18,544 bases of DNA from an uncultured Oscillospiraceae bacterium (GTDB lineage: Bacteria > Bacillota > Clostridia > Oscillospirales > Oscillospiraceae): NCBI GenBank assembly GCA_934546685.1, contig CAKTEB010000043.1, forward strand, positions 1-18,544, written 5' to 3'. Shown here piece after piece: positions 6,826 through 14,873 of this stretch; position 1 is the stretch's first letter, and every line of letters begins with the position of its first letter. Both the position numbers and the translations under genes were made by a program. The notes under the pieces are model-generated. The model was given only the letters and a program-made list of their open reading frames with translations, was not told where the DNA came from and made no database searches.

Positions 6826-8763
6826 ATGAATCCCTACTATCCCAATCTGCTCTCTCCCATTAAAATTGGCAATGTGACCCTGAAAAACCGCATCTGCGTG
6901 GCCCCCATGAACCTCCGGGAGGTGGACCACAACGGCGGCTATACCGCACGCACCATTGCCTTTAACGAGAAATTTGCCAAGGGCGGCGTGGCGCTGATCA
7001 CCATGGGCGAGGCCTGCGTCTCCCCGAAAACCGGCTCCTCCGAGTCCTTTATGCTCCGCATCACCAATCCCGGGGCCTACTTCTCCCTGTGCGATCTGGC
7101 GGAGACCGTACACCGCTGGGGCGCAAAGATCTCCATGGAGATGAGCCATGCGGGCGCCCTATGTATTCCGGAAAACAACTTTGGCAACCAGCCCATGGGC
7201 CCCATTGACTATGTAAAGCCCAGCGGTGTTGCCGTTCGTGCTATGACCATTGAGGATATGGAGGAGGTAGCCGAGGACTTTGGCAATGCCGCTTTGACCC
7301 TCAAGAATGCTGGCTTTGACATGGTGCAATTCCATGCCGGTCACGGCTGGCTGATCCATCAGTTTCTCTCCCCCCGCACCAACAAGCGCACCGACGAATT
7401 CGGTGGCTCTTTGGAGAACCGCTGCCGCTTCCCGATCATGTGCCTGAAAAAGATCCGTGAGAAGGTGGGTAAGAACTTTCCCGTGGATATGCGTATGACC
7501 GGTGATGAGATCATCGAGGGCGGCTATCACATCGACGAGGGCAAGAAGATCGCCCAGATGCTGGCACCTTATGTAGACATGATCCAGGTCTCCACCGGCG
7601 GTATTTTCCATCCCGATGCCACCGCGAGAATGTCCCCCGGCGTGTTTATGGAGAAGGGCTGCAACGTAGACTTCGCCACCGAGATCAAGTCCGTGGTGGA
7701 CATCCCTGTTTCCACCGTTGCCGGTATCAACGAGCCGGACATGATGGAAGAGGTCATCCGCGACAAGCGCGCCGACCTGATCCTCATGGGCCGCGGCCTG
7801 ATCTGCGAGCCGGAGATGCCCAACAAGCTGGCTGCCGGACGCTATGCCGACTGCAACCGCTGCCTCCGCTGCAACGAGTGCCACAATCGCCTCTTCGCAA
7901 AGAACTGGTTCCTGTGCACCCTGAATCCGGAGGTTGGCTTTGAGGGCCGTCTGCCCCTGCCCGCCGCCCCGGAAAAGAAAAAGAAGGTGCTGATCGTAGG
8001 CGCTGGCCCCGGCGGCATGATGGCGGCCTGGACTGCCGCAAAGCGCGGGCATCAGGTGATCCTCTGCGACAAGGGCGCAGAGCTGGGCGGCGCCATCCGC
8101 TTTGCCGATCATGTGTACTTCAAGCGGGATATGGCCTATTGGCGGCACCAGATGGAGAACCGTCTGGCAGATTCCAATGTAGATGTCCGCCTGAACACCG
8201 CTGTGGATGCGGATTATGTAAATCAGCTCCGTCCCGACGTGCTGATCATCGCCGTGGGCGCCGATCCTGCCCGTCCGCCCATTCCCGGCCTGGACAATCC
8301 CAAAGTCATTGTGGGCGCTACCATGCACTATGCCCCCCAGAACTACGGCGATAAGGTGGTGGTCATCGGCGGCGGTCTCATCGGCTGTGAATCCGCCGCA
8401 GAGCTCCACGCCGACGGTCGTGACGTGACCGTGGTAGAGATGCTGCCCGGCATCGCTCCCGGCTGCGGTCAGGCCCAGTCCAACGCCCTGCGCGTTGGTA
8501 TGATCGGTGTCAAGGTCATGACCTCCACCGCCTGCAAGCGCATCACCGACGAGGGCGTTTGGGTGCAGACCGAGGGCAAGGAGGAGGAGCTGCTCCCCGC
8601 CGACAGCGTGATCCTCTCCGCCGGTATGCGGCCCAGGACCTCTATCGTAGAGGAGCTCCAGAAGGCCGTTGTCCCCGAGACCTACACCATCGGCGACTGC
8701 GCCGCCGCTCGGAAGATGGGCGACGCCATCCGCGAGGGCTACTACACCGCTATGAATCTGTAA
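6826..8763 (+). CDS. Old Yellow Enzyme family NADH:flavin oxidoreductase / enoate reductase (FMN, 4Fe-4S, FAD)
   Basis: 645-residue cytosolic enzyme of the 2,4-dienoyl-CoA reductase / enoate reductase / BaiCD group, which reduces activated C=C bonds with NAD(P)H. The N-terminal TIM barrel starts LLSPIKIGNVTLKNRI and carries HAGHGWLIHQFLSPRTNKR (His170, His173). A Cys cluster for 4Fe-4S follows at C343, C346, C349, C352 and C364. Next come the FAD motif VGAGPGG (391-397) and the NAD(P) motif VIGGGLIG (513-520). Its length is normal for the family (about 640-670). The start at 6826 has AAAGGAG 8-9 bases upstream; the longer frame to 6649 lacks a good site. It is divergent from the SBP2-FAD operon, shares a double promoter region with it, and is followed by a strong terminator. 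The substrate (bile acid, flavonoid, enoate or other) cannot be told. Confidence 0.93.
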   Translation: MNPYYPNLLSPIKIGNVTLKNRICVAPMNLREVDHNGGYTARTIAFNEKFAKGGVALITMGEACVSPKTGSSESFMLRITNPGAYFSLCDLAETVHRWGAKISMEMSHAGALCIPENNFGNQPMGPIDYVKPSGVAVRAMTIEDMEEVAEDFGNAALTLKNAGFDMVQFHAGHGWLIHQFLSPRTNKRTDEFGGSLENRCRFPIMCLKKIREKVGKNFPVDMRMTGDEIIEGGYHIDEGKKIAQMLAPYVDMIQVSTGGIFHPDATARMSPGVFMEKGCNVDFATEIKSVVDIPVSTVAGINEPDMMEEVIRDKRADLILMGRGLICEPEMPNKLAAGRYADCNRCLRCNECHNRLFAKNWFLCTLNPEVGFEGRLPLPAAPEKKKKVLIVGAGPGGMMAAWTAAKRGHQVILCDKGAELGGAIRFADHVYFKRDMAYWRHQMENRLADSNVDVRLNTAVDADYVNQLRPDVLIIAVGADPARPPIPGLDNPKVIVGATMHYAPQNYGDKVVVIGGGLIGCESAAELHADGRDVTVVEMLPGIAPGCGQAQSNALRVGMIGVKVMTSTACKRITDEGVWVQTEGKEEELLPADSVILSAGMRPRTSIVEELQKAVVPETYTIGDCAAARKMGDAIREGYYTAMNL

Positions 8764-8775
8764 TAATAGCACTTT

Positions 8776-8805
8776 GGGGATGCTGCGCTGGCAGCATCCC
8801 CTTTT
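8776..8805 (+). terminator. Rho-independent terminator of the OYE gene
   Basis: GGGGATGCTGC (8776-8786), loop GCTG, then GCAGCATCCCC (8791-8801) followed by TTTT. It is 12 bases after the OYE stop. The next promoter module overlaps its U-run at 8804. Confidence 0.85.
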
Positions 8806-8872
8806 CATTACGTTCATGTTATGCCCCCATACCGCTTTGGCATTGGTATTTCCCAAATCCCGGTGGTACCAT
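8804..8872 (+). promoter_or_regulatory. Promoter module C for SBP3
   Basis: TTCATTAC (8804-8811), GTTATG-N4-CATACC (8818-8833), TTTGGCATT (8836-8844) and the extended -10 TGG-TACCAT (8864-8872). The CATT elements are 35 bp apart. The predicted start near 8879 leaves a leader of about 110 bases before the SBP3 ATG. Confidence 0.65.
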
Positions 8873-8989
8873 ATTAAAAGTTGCTGCAATGGTATCAGAA
8901 ATTGCAGTACAAGGAGCATCTGCGTTGGTTCTGGTCATCTCCCGCATTCCCGACGCAGATCACACAAAGAATCAGGAGGTAAAACACGC

Positions 8990-10687
8990 ATGAAGGAAAG
9001 AATTCTCGCATCCGCGCTGGCGGCAGTGATGGCACTGTCCCTCTGCGCCTGCGGCGGAAATGCAGCGTCCAGCGCGGCTGCATCCACTGCATCCGCCGGT
9101 TCCGCCGCTCCGGAGGAAACCAAGGCCGCTCAGGAGGGTACCGCTCCCGCTGAGGCCACTTCCGCCGTGGAGGCAAGCACCACCGAGCCCACCACCGAAT
9201 ACGATCCCATTGAATACCCCATTGAGGGCGACCACAGCTTCACCATGACTTCCGTCAAGCGCATGAACGTGGCCGAGGCCCTGGGCGACAAGGACTACAG
9301 CGCCACTATTTCCTACGAAGCCCTGGAAGAAGCCACCGGCGTTCACATCGACTTTGAGATGCTGGCCGAAACCAGCTATGAGGAGACTCTGAATCTGCGC
9401 ATGGCTTCTCAGGACTATCCCGACATCTTCTCCCAGTCCGTTGCCTCCTATCAGCAGAAGCTGGAGAAGGCCATTGACGAGGACATTCTCATTGACTTCA
9501 ACGACTATCTGGAATATGCTCCCGACTGGGCAAACCTGCTGGATCGCAACGAAACCTACCGGGAGAACATCACCAACTCCGACGGCTCCATTGCACAGAT
9601 CGTCAACTGTACCCTGGGCAGAACCACCCAGATGGGTCTGATCCGCGGCGACTGGCTGAAAGAGCTGGGTATGGACACTCCCACCACCATCGACGAGATG
9701 ACCGACGTGCTCCGCGCCTTTAAGGACAAGTTCGGCACCACCAACGCTCTGCTCATCAACTCTGATCTGGACAGCGCCGCAGAGTATGGCTTTAACTTCT
9801 CTGCCCAGGGCTTCAAGATGCTGTCCTTCCAGCTCACCGAGCCCGGCTCCACCGAGGTGGTTGCAGGCGTTGCCACCGAAGAATATGCGGAATATCTGGA
9901 GTACCTCCACAGCCTCTATGAGGAAGGTCTCATCACCGACGACTTTGTTTCCACCAGCAAGGAAAATGGCAACTGGGAGTCCTCCTTCTATTCCGGCGCC
10001 TGCGGCGTATGGAATGACGACTGCAAGTACGCCGATTCCTCCTATGCCGCCATGGCAGACGATCCCAGCTGGGACGCGGTTCCCTTTGCCTTCACCGGCG
10101 AGGATTACCACATGATTTCTGTAAACCCCGTTGGCCTCACCACCACCTATGTGAGCACCACCTGCGACGAGCCTGAGGTTGCCGTGGAGTTTCTGAACTA
10201 TGGCTTCACCGAGGAAGGCCGTAAGCTGGTCAACTATGGCGTAGAGGGCGAAACCTACACCATTGATGACAATGACGATGTAGCTTTCACCGATATGATC
10301 CTCAAGAATCCCGATGGCTACACCTTCGATCAGGCTCAGGTACTGTACCTTTGCAGCAACTGGATGCCCACCGAGCAGGATGACAGCTATCTGAAGGTCA
10401 ACTACACCGACGATGCCATTGAGGCCATCGATCTCTGGTCCACTGCCGGTGACAGCACCATGACCATTCCCCAGGCAGCTCAGCCCGGCGGCGACGACAT
10501 GATGGAGATTTTCACCATGGCCTCCGACTCTCTGACCTACCTGAGCACCGTTGCTCCCAAGGTGATTCTGGGCACCGCTACTGCGGATGACTACCGCGCA
10601 GCCGTGCAGGAGTGCATGGACGGCATGAACCTGGACGTCATCACCCAGAAGTATCAGGATGCTTACGACGCATTCATGGGCAACTGA
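8990..10687 (+). CDS. SBP3: extracellular solute-binding lipoprotein (LplA-like)
   Basis: 565-residue lipoprotein. The signal peptide MKERILASALAAVMALS ends in the lipobox LCAC with Cys21, followed by an Ala/Ser/Glu/Thr-rich linker to about residue 70. Family motifs are ASQDYPD, IRGDWLKELGMDTPTT and NYGVEGETY. The start at 8990 is chosen for the AGGAGGT at 8974-8980 and the signal peptide; an upstream in-frame Met at 8774 lies inside the preceding terminator. Transcribed alone from module C to the terminator at 10722, so it has no partner in its own transcript, yet it shares the promoter type of the reductase operons. Confidence 0.93.
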   Translation: MKERILASALAAVMALSLCACGGNAASSAAASTASAGSAAPEETKAAQEGTAPAEATSAVEASTTEPTTEYDPIEYPIEGDHSFTMTSVKRMNVAEALGDKDYSATISYEALEEATGVHIDFEMLAETSYEETLNLRMASQDYPDIFSQSVASYQQKLEKAIDEDILIDFNDYLEYAPDWANLLDRNETYRENITNSDGSIAQIVNCTLGRTTQMGLIRGDWLKELGMDTPTTIDEMTDVLRAFKDKFGTTNALLINSDLDSAAEYGFNFSAQGFKMLSFQLTEPGSTEVVAGVATEEYAEYLEYLHSLYEEGLITDDFVSTSKENGNWESSFYSGACGVWNDDCKYADSSYAAMADDPSWDAVPFAFTGEDYHMISVNPVGLTTTYVSTTCDEPEVAVEFLNYGFTEEGRKLVNYGVEGETYTIDDNDDVAFTDMILKNPDGYTFDQAQVLYLCSNWMPTEQDDSYLKVNYTDDAIEAIDLWSTAGDSTMTIPQAAQPGGDDMMEIFTMASDSLTYLSTVAPKVILGTATADDYRAAVQECMDGMNLDVITQKYQDAYDAFMGN

Positions 10688-10721
10688 TCTCAGCTGACCG
10701 GGAAGCCCGAACAGAATATGT

Positions 10722-10756
10722 AGTGCCTCCAATACTGAGCAAGTATTGGAGGCACT
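10722..10756 (+). terminator. Strong hairpin after SBP3
   Basis: A perfect 15-bp stem (10722-10736 with 10742-10756) around the loop GAGCA, 35 bases after the SBP3 stop. The following TTATTATG is only moderately U-rich, so it may also act as an mRNA 3'-end stabiliser. Confidence 0.7.
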
Positions 10757-10769
10757 TATTATGTCATGC

Positions 10770-10805
10770 AAAAAGGGGGCTGCCGCATTCCGCAGCAGCC
10801 CCCTT
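10770..10805 (-). terminator. Rho-independent terminator of the SBP4 transcript
   Basis: On the minus strand an 11-bp stem AAGGGGGCTGC/GCAGCCCCCTT (10805-10795 with 10783-10773) is followed directly by a T run (10774-10770). It lies 26 bases after the SBP4 stop, and it sits close to the SBP3 terminator on the other strand. Confidence 0.8.
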
Positions 10806-10830
10806 GGGCACATATCAAAGGGTTTCGCTG

Positions 10831-12474
10831 TTATCTTGCCTGATAACGGTCATAGGCGGCCTGCTTGAGCTCGATGCACTGGTCAATGCCCATACTCTCC
10901 AGCTCCGCGATAAAGGCATCCCATTCCTCCATAGGCTTATCGCCGTTGATGAACTTGCTGACTGTCTCGGCGGCCTTGGTGGCAAGGTCGCTGGCGATGG
11001 TGCCGTACTGCTCGCTTTCGGGAACGCTGAGGCTGCCGTAGTACTGCATCTCGTTAGAGGTGTTGGCTCGCCAGACCTCCTGGGCCTTAGCTTCGGCCTC
11101 GTTGGAGAAGGTTGCAGCCTTCCGCTCCATGGCGCAGTCAAAGGGCAAGTCAAAGAATGCGATCTCGCTGCAGGTGTTGAACATGGCGTTGAAGCCGTTG
11201 GGGTTGTTGGTAATCAGGTCGGTGTACTGCACCTTGCCGTCCACCATATTATAGGTCTCGCCCTCGATGCCGAAGTTCATAGCCTTGTAGCCGTCCTCGG
11301 TCCACATCCAGTTGATGACCTTTGCAGCCTCCTCAGGATATTCGCAGGCGGTGGTAATGGCCCAGCCGCCGTTACCGGTCTGGCCCTTGTTGGCATAGAG
11401 CTTGAAGGTGTCGCCCTTTTCCCGGACGATGGCCTGGATGGGCTCCATATCATAGGTGCCGCCCGCCTGCTGCTTGGAGGATTCGGACAGGGTGTCGGAC
11501 TGACCAAAGGCAAAGCCGCACTGATTGCTGAGGATGTACTCGTTAATGGGGAACATATTCTGCATGTTCATGCTGGGCTCGCCCAAGATGCCCTCGGCAA
11601 ACCAATCCCGTAGCATCTGCACATAGTCCTTATAATTGTCGCTGAGAATACCCGCCTGCACCTTGCCGTCCTGCACGAAGTACGCAAGGTCAGAGCTGGT
11701 GCCGTAGCCGGAGGTATCAAATCCGCCCACGAAGCCGTTGTTGGAGTAATCCCAGTTCTGAGTCAGCAGCATGGGATAGTCGCAGCCGGGGATCTGATTC
11801 TTGAAGGCTACCAGTACATCGTGGAGCTCGTCAAAGGTCTCAGGAGTCTCCAGGCCCAGCTGATCCAGCCAGTCCTGGCGGATGTACAGGCCCATGGTGG
11901 ACTGGTTCTCATAGGACTTAATGGTAGTCATGTGGCCGTTATCGGAGATCAGGCCCTTCCGGTAGTCCTCGTTGGTGGAGAAAATGCCGTTCTTAAAGTC
12001 CGACAGGCAGTCATCCAGCATGGGCATCAGGTCGATGCAGATATCCTGCTCTACCAGTGCGTCAATGCCGCCGGAAACCTGGGTGTCCGGTACGCCAAAG
12101 TAGTCGGGATAGTCGCCCGCCGCCAGGGTGATGGAGAATTTCTCTGCATAGGCGTCCTGGTCAATGAGCGTCCAGTTGAGGTGTACGCCGGTGGCCTCCT
12201 CCATCAGCTGCACGCCGCGGTTGCCGTTGAGGCCCTCGGTGGCCACATCGGGAATCACCATGGGCAGGAAGCCGGACATGGCCATATACACGTCCAGACT
12301 GATCTCGCCGGGCTCACAGAGCGGATAGGATACCGGGGTATACTCCGGCTCCTGGGCCGATGCGGGTTCCGCCTCGGACGCAGAGGTCTCGGGGGCCGGC
12401 GCCGTATCCTGCTGGGCCGGTGCTTCTTCCGCAGGGGCTGAGCTGGTCAGGCTCTCCTTTGCGGAAGTCGATGC
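10831..12474 (-). pseudogene. SBP4: solute-binding protein, 5' end (signal peptide) lost
   Basis: About 548 codons match the other SBPs from the post-lipobox linker (STSAKESLTSSAPAEEAPAQQ region) through AAGDYPD, IRQDWLDQLGLETPETFDELH and NFGIEGETYNMVDGK to the C-terminus IDQCIELKQAAYDRYQAR. The stop is at 10831. Upstream of about 12474 the frame stays open to 12684, but only through antisense of an SBP tail, a terminator and the end of the next gene. No Met with a ribosome site and no signal peptide exist there. The promoter and first ~25 codons therefore appear deleted, and the protein is probably not made or not exported. An assembly error at the junction is the alternative. Confidence 0.75.
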
Positions 12475-12576
12475 CTGGACAGCTGGCAGGCGTTCCAGGA
12501 GAAACTGGAGTCCCTGGGCATCGGTGAAATGCGGGATATCGTACAGACCGCCTTTGACCGCACCAATAACGCTTAA
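12475..12576 (+). pseudogene. C-terminal fragment of a fifth SBP
   Basis: On the plus strand about 33 codons read DSWQAFQEKLESLGIGEMR, then DIVQTAFDRTNNA and TAA at 12574. This matches the ending pattern of SBP4 (EEWDAFIAELESMGIDQ, then ELKQAAYDRYQAR) and SBP2. The rest of the gene is absent: left of about 12475 the sequence is the minus-strand SBP4 linker. A single deletion through the middle of a divergent SBP pair would leave exactly this arrangement. A terminator follows at 12586. Confidence 0.65.
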
Positions 12577-12585
12577 GACATAAAT

Positions 12586-12624
12586 TTCCCCCTGTATCGG
12601 AATTCTGAACCGATACAGGGGGAA
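12586..12624. terminator. Bidirectional hairpin terminator between convergent genes
   Basis: 15-bp perfect stem (12586-12600 with 12610-12624), loop AATTCTGAA. It is followed by TATTTT on the plus strand and ATTTA on the minus strand. It sits between the SBP fragment stop (12576) and the FAD reductase stop (12636), so it can serve both. Confidence 0.75.
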
Positions 12625-12635
12625 TATTTTCACGC

Positions 12636-14504
12636 TTATTTCAGAGCCGCGATCATGGAATCCGACGCGATCATGCCGCTGCACAGTGCCCAGCTATATT
12701 CGTTGGTGATCCAGGTTTTCTGGTCGTTGCCGAGATTCACAATATTGCCGGAGGAGTTGTCGCCGGAGGCATAGAGGCCCTTGACCGGCCCGGTTTTGCC
12801 CTTCACCTGACAATTTGCGTCAATGGGAATACCGCCCTCGGCGCCGTCGCTCATCAGGAAGGTGCGAATGGCATAGAAGGGGCCGTTCTCGATGGGGATC
12901 AGATAATCGGGATCCTTGCCGAAGTCCGTGTCCTGCTTTTTCGCGCAGAGCGCATTATAATGTGCTACGGTGGCCTCTAGATTATCCACGGGCATTCCGG
13001 TCTTTTCTGCGATTTCCTCGATGGTATCGGCGATCACCAGATGGGCGCCCTTCCGGCTGGCCCACCAGTCCATATCCGCCTGATTCCACTGGGGATTTCC
13101 CATCATGGGTACCATCTGGCGCACCCGGTTGCCGTTTTCGTCATAAAGCGGCTTCGTTTTCATGGGCTGCGCCTTGATGACCGCTTCCGGCATAATGGTG
13201 TAGGAAACACATTTGGGCTGCTTCTTCTGGAACTTCACCGTTGCATTGGCATACTGCTCGTTTTCATAGCGCTCTCCGTTCAGGTTCACCATCAAGCCTT
13301 CGGGGCGGTTGCCGTGGGGACGAAGTGCGGTGTTGATGAGGGGTGTTTTTCCGGTTGCTTCGGCGTATTCTACGGTCAGCGCGTCACAGGGCATCACCAG
13401 AGAGCCGGTGATATTCAGCCAAATGTCATCGTAGCGCACCGGAACCCCGGCTTCCTTGCACAGCTCAAAGCCGTCGCCGGTGTAGGTGTTGATGGCATGG
13501 GCAAACCGGGGCAGATAAGCGTCCGCGTAGTCCGGCTGGGCCTGCTTCAGTGCCTGGCTCATGAGCAGACTGCCCGCCGCCACCAGGCAAACCTTGCAGG
13601 AGATATCCACATCGCCGCCAGGATCCTGAGCGTGAACACCGATGATGTCGCCGTTTTCGTTCTGAATCAGTTTCTTGGCAGGGGTTTCGGTGAGCACCGT
13701 AACCCCCAGCTTTTCCGCATACTCGAACAGGTGATCCATAATAAACTCACCGGCATTGTGGAAGGCGGGAGATGGCGGACACAGGCTCTTGGTGTCCACC
13801 ACCAGCCCGGTATTGCCGCCCATGCCGCTGCCGGGCATACCGGTACCGGCCTGTAGGAACTCCGGCTCATCACCGGGTGAAGGCATTTCCCCGGGCATGA
13901 GCATTTCCTCGTCTCCATCGGGCATGGGCGGAGGGCCTCCGGGGCCGCCGCGGGCTTCCGTCAGCTCAAACTTTTCCTCAACCGGGGCGAAGGTGGAGAG
14001 CCAGTCAAAGAACTTGGGCATGGCATGGAGGGTTTTCTTCACCAGCTCATGGTCGAGGTGGTCGCCGTTCTGCTCCAGCGTCTGGGCAATTTTCTCCTCC
14101 ACCACCGGCTCGGCGCCGGCGTCCAAGGCCCACTTGGTGTCAAAGAACTGTAATGGGCCAGCTACATGAATGGCACCGCAGCCGGTGCGCTTGGCCTTTT
14201 CCAGCACCACGATCTTTTTGCCGGTCTCTGCGATCCGACAGGCCGCGATCATGCCGGAGCCGCCAGCGCCGATGATGACCGCGTCGGCCTCCAGCTTCTT
14301 CGGTGCGTGAGGCTCCATGGGCTTTGGGGGATTTTCAGAATCATAAATGGCCCCCATGGGACATTTTTTCACACATTTTCCGCAGCTAATGCACTTCTCC
14401 TGGTCGATGCGGGTCTGCTCGCCGTCATAATAGGGCGCGCCCACAGGACAGGCACGATAGCAGTAGGAACAGCTGCAGCAGTCCTGATTTACAACTAATT
14501 TCAT
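12636..14504 (-). CDS. Ferredoxin-domain FAD-dependent reductase with Gly/Pro/Met-rich insert
   Basis: 622-residue cytosolic flavoprotein of the same superfamily as the 1544-3304 gene but well diverged. The two-cluster ferredoxin domain has C9-x2-C12-x2-C15-x3-C19-P and C38-x2-C41-x2-C44-x3-C48-P. The FAD motif is IIGAGGSG (77-84), with Glu102 in VVLEK. A low-complexity insert rich in Gly, Pro, Met and acidic residues spans about 184-231. The C-terminal motif is YASGDNSSGNIVNLGN. Where the paralog has NHDGAFGG this protein has MSDGAEGG, so the active-site His is not kept and the substrate probably differs. The start has AAGGAG about 10 bases upstream. It is transcribed alone from module E. 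Substrate and electron donor are unknown. Confidence 0.88.
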   Translation of the reverse strand: MKLVVNQDCCSCSYCYRACPVGAPYYDGEQTRIDQEKCISCGKCVKKCPMGAIYDSENPPKPMEPHAPKKLEADAVIIGAGGSGMIAACRIAETGKKIVVLEKAKRTGCGAIHVAGPLQFFDTKWALDAGAEPVVEEKIAQTLEQNGDHLDHELVKKTLHAMPKFFDWLSTFAPVEEKFELTEARGGPGGPPPMPDGDEEMLMPGEMPSPGDEPEFLQAGTGMPGSGMGGNTGLVVDTKSLCPPSPAFHNAGEFIMDHLFEYAEKLGVTVLTETPAKKLIQNENGDIIGVHAQDPGGDVDISCKVCLVAAGSLLMSQALKQAQPDYADAYLPRFAHAINTYTGDGFELCKEAGVPVRYDDIWLNITGSLVMPCDALTVEYAEATGKTPLINTALRPHGNRPEGLMVNLNGERYENEQYANATVKFQKKQPKCVSYTIMPEAVIKAQPMKTKPLYDENGNRVRQMVPMMGNPQWNQADMDWWASRKGAHLVIADTIEEIAEKTGMPVDNLEATVAHYNALCAKKQDTDFGKDPDYLIPIENGPFYAIRTFLMSDGAEGGIPIDANCQVKGKTGPVKGLYASGDNSSGNIVNLGNDQKTWITNEYSWALCSGMIASDSMIAALK

Positions 14505-14546
14505 ACGGGTTCAACTCCTTCTAAACTTCTGGATCAAACTGTTACT

Positions 14547-14616
14547 ATCCTAACATAATTTTTGCAGGGGAACCAATGCCTTTTTCATGTGTGCGCCATT
14601 ACATAAAGGTAATGAA
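14547..14616 (-). promoter_or_regulatory. Promoter module E for the 12636-14504 reductase
   Basis: In the gene direction: TTCATTAC (14616-14609), GTAATG-N4-ACACAT (a degenerate palindrome), AAGGCATTGG, and the extended -10 TGT-TAGGAT (14555-14547). The distal half closely matches module C. The proximal spacer is one base longer. The predicted start near 14540 gives a leader of about 35 bases. Confidence 0.6.
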
Positions 14617-14622
14617 AAGATG

Positions 14623-14658
14623 AAAAAAACAGAGGCACTGCCTAAAACAGTGCCTCTG
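14623..14658 (-). terminator. Strong leftward terminator upstream of module E
   Basis: On the minus strand CAGAGGCACTG (14658-14648), a 7-base loop and CAGTGCCTCTG (14640-14630) are followed by seven T (14629-14623). It would end any transcript from module D about 175 bases after its start, and shields module E from read-through. Confidence 0.85.
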
Positions 14659-14731
14659 ACTCGTGCAGTCCGGCAAATGGGCAAGCCGAACCGACGCGCT
14701 ATGCTGAACATGGTTTCTGAACATCAGGCGT

Positions 14732-14773
14732 TTAGAATCGTATAGGAGAATACACAAATGACCCATCCAGCAT
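14732..14773 (-). CDS. 13-codon ORF in the short module D transcript
   Basis: ATG at 14773 with a very good GGAGGG site 4-5 bases upstream, reading MLDGSFVYSPIRF then TAA. It lies between module D and the terminator at 14623, about 25 bases after the predicted start site. It could be a real small peptide, a leader peptide, or the stump of a deleted gene. No homology is recognised and 13 codons alone prove nothing; the promoter, ribosome site and terminator around it are the evidence. Confidence 0.3.
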   Translation of the reverse strand: MLDGSFVYSPIRF

Positions 14774-14804
14774 ATATCCCTCCGTACATGAGGAATTAAT
14801 ATTT

Positions 14805-14873
14805 ATGCTATCACGATGTGCATGATCTGTCCAATGCCGAAGCGGTATGGTGATATAGCACCGGAGTAATGCC
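14805..14873 (-). promoter_or_regulatory. Promoter module D, leftward, no full gene downstream
   Basis: In the minus direction: GGCATTAC (14873-14866), GCTATA-N4-CATACC (14859-14844), TTCGGCATTGG, and the extended -10 TGA-TAGCAT (14813-14805). Both GGCATT copies are perfect and 35 bp apart. It is the second-best copy of the module, yet it drives only the short terminated unit described at 14732-14773. It overlaps the rightward module G by 3 bp. Confidence 0.65.

Noticed and set aside
7159..8919. A 586-codon open frame on the minus strand opposite the OYE gene
   Set aside because: The plus-strand product has clear catalytic, Fe-S, FAD and NAD motifs; the minus frame has no recognisable motif and runs through a terminator.
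8972..10813. A 613-codon open frame on the minus strand opposite SBP3
   Set aside because: It is the antisense of a strong lipoprotein gene. Its start lies in the 3' terminator hairpins of SBP3/SBP4 and its composition is His/Gly/Val-biased.
12475..12684. N-terminal extension of SBP4 as a genuine new domain
   Set aside because: The extra residues are the reverse complement of another SBP's C-terminus, a hairpin terminator and the end of the FAD gene. No signal peptide or ribosome site is present.
14659..14731. A 41-codon minus-strand frame starting MFRNHVQHSASV in the D unit
   Set aside because: It has no ribosome site, and it reads through the terminator stem and poly-T, with no protein-like pattern.
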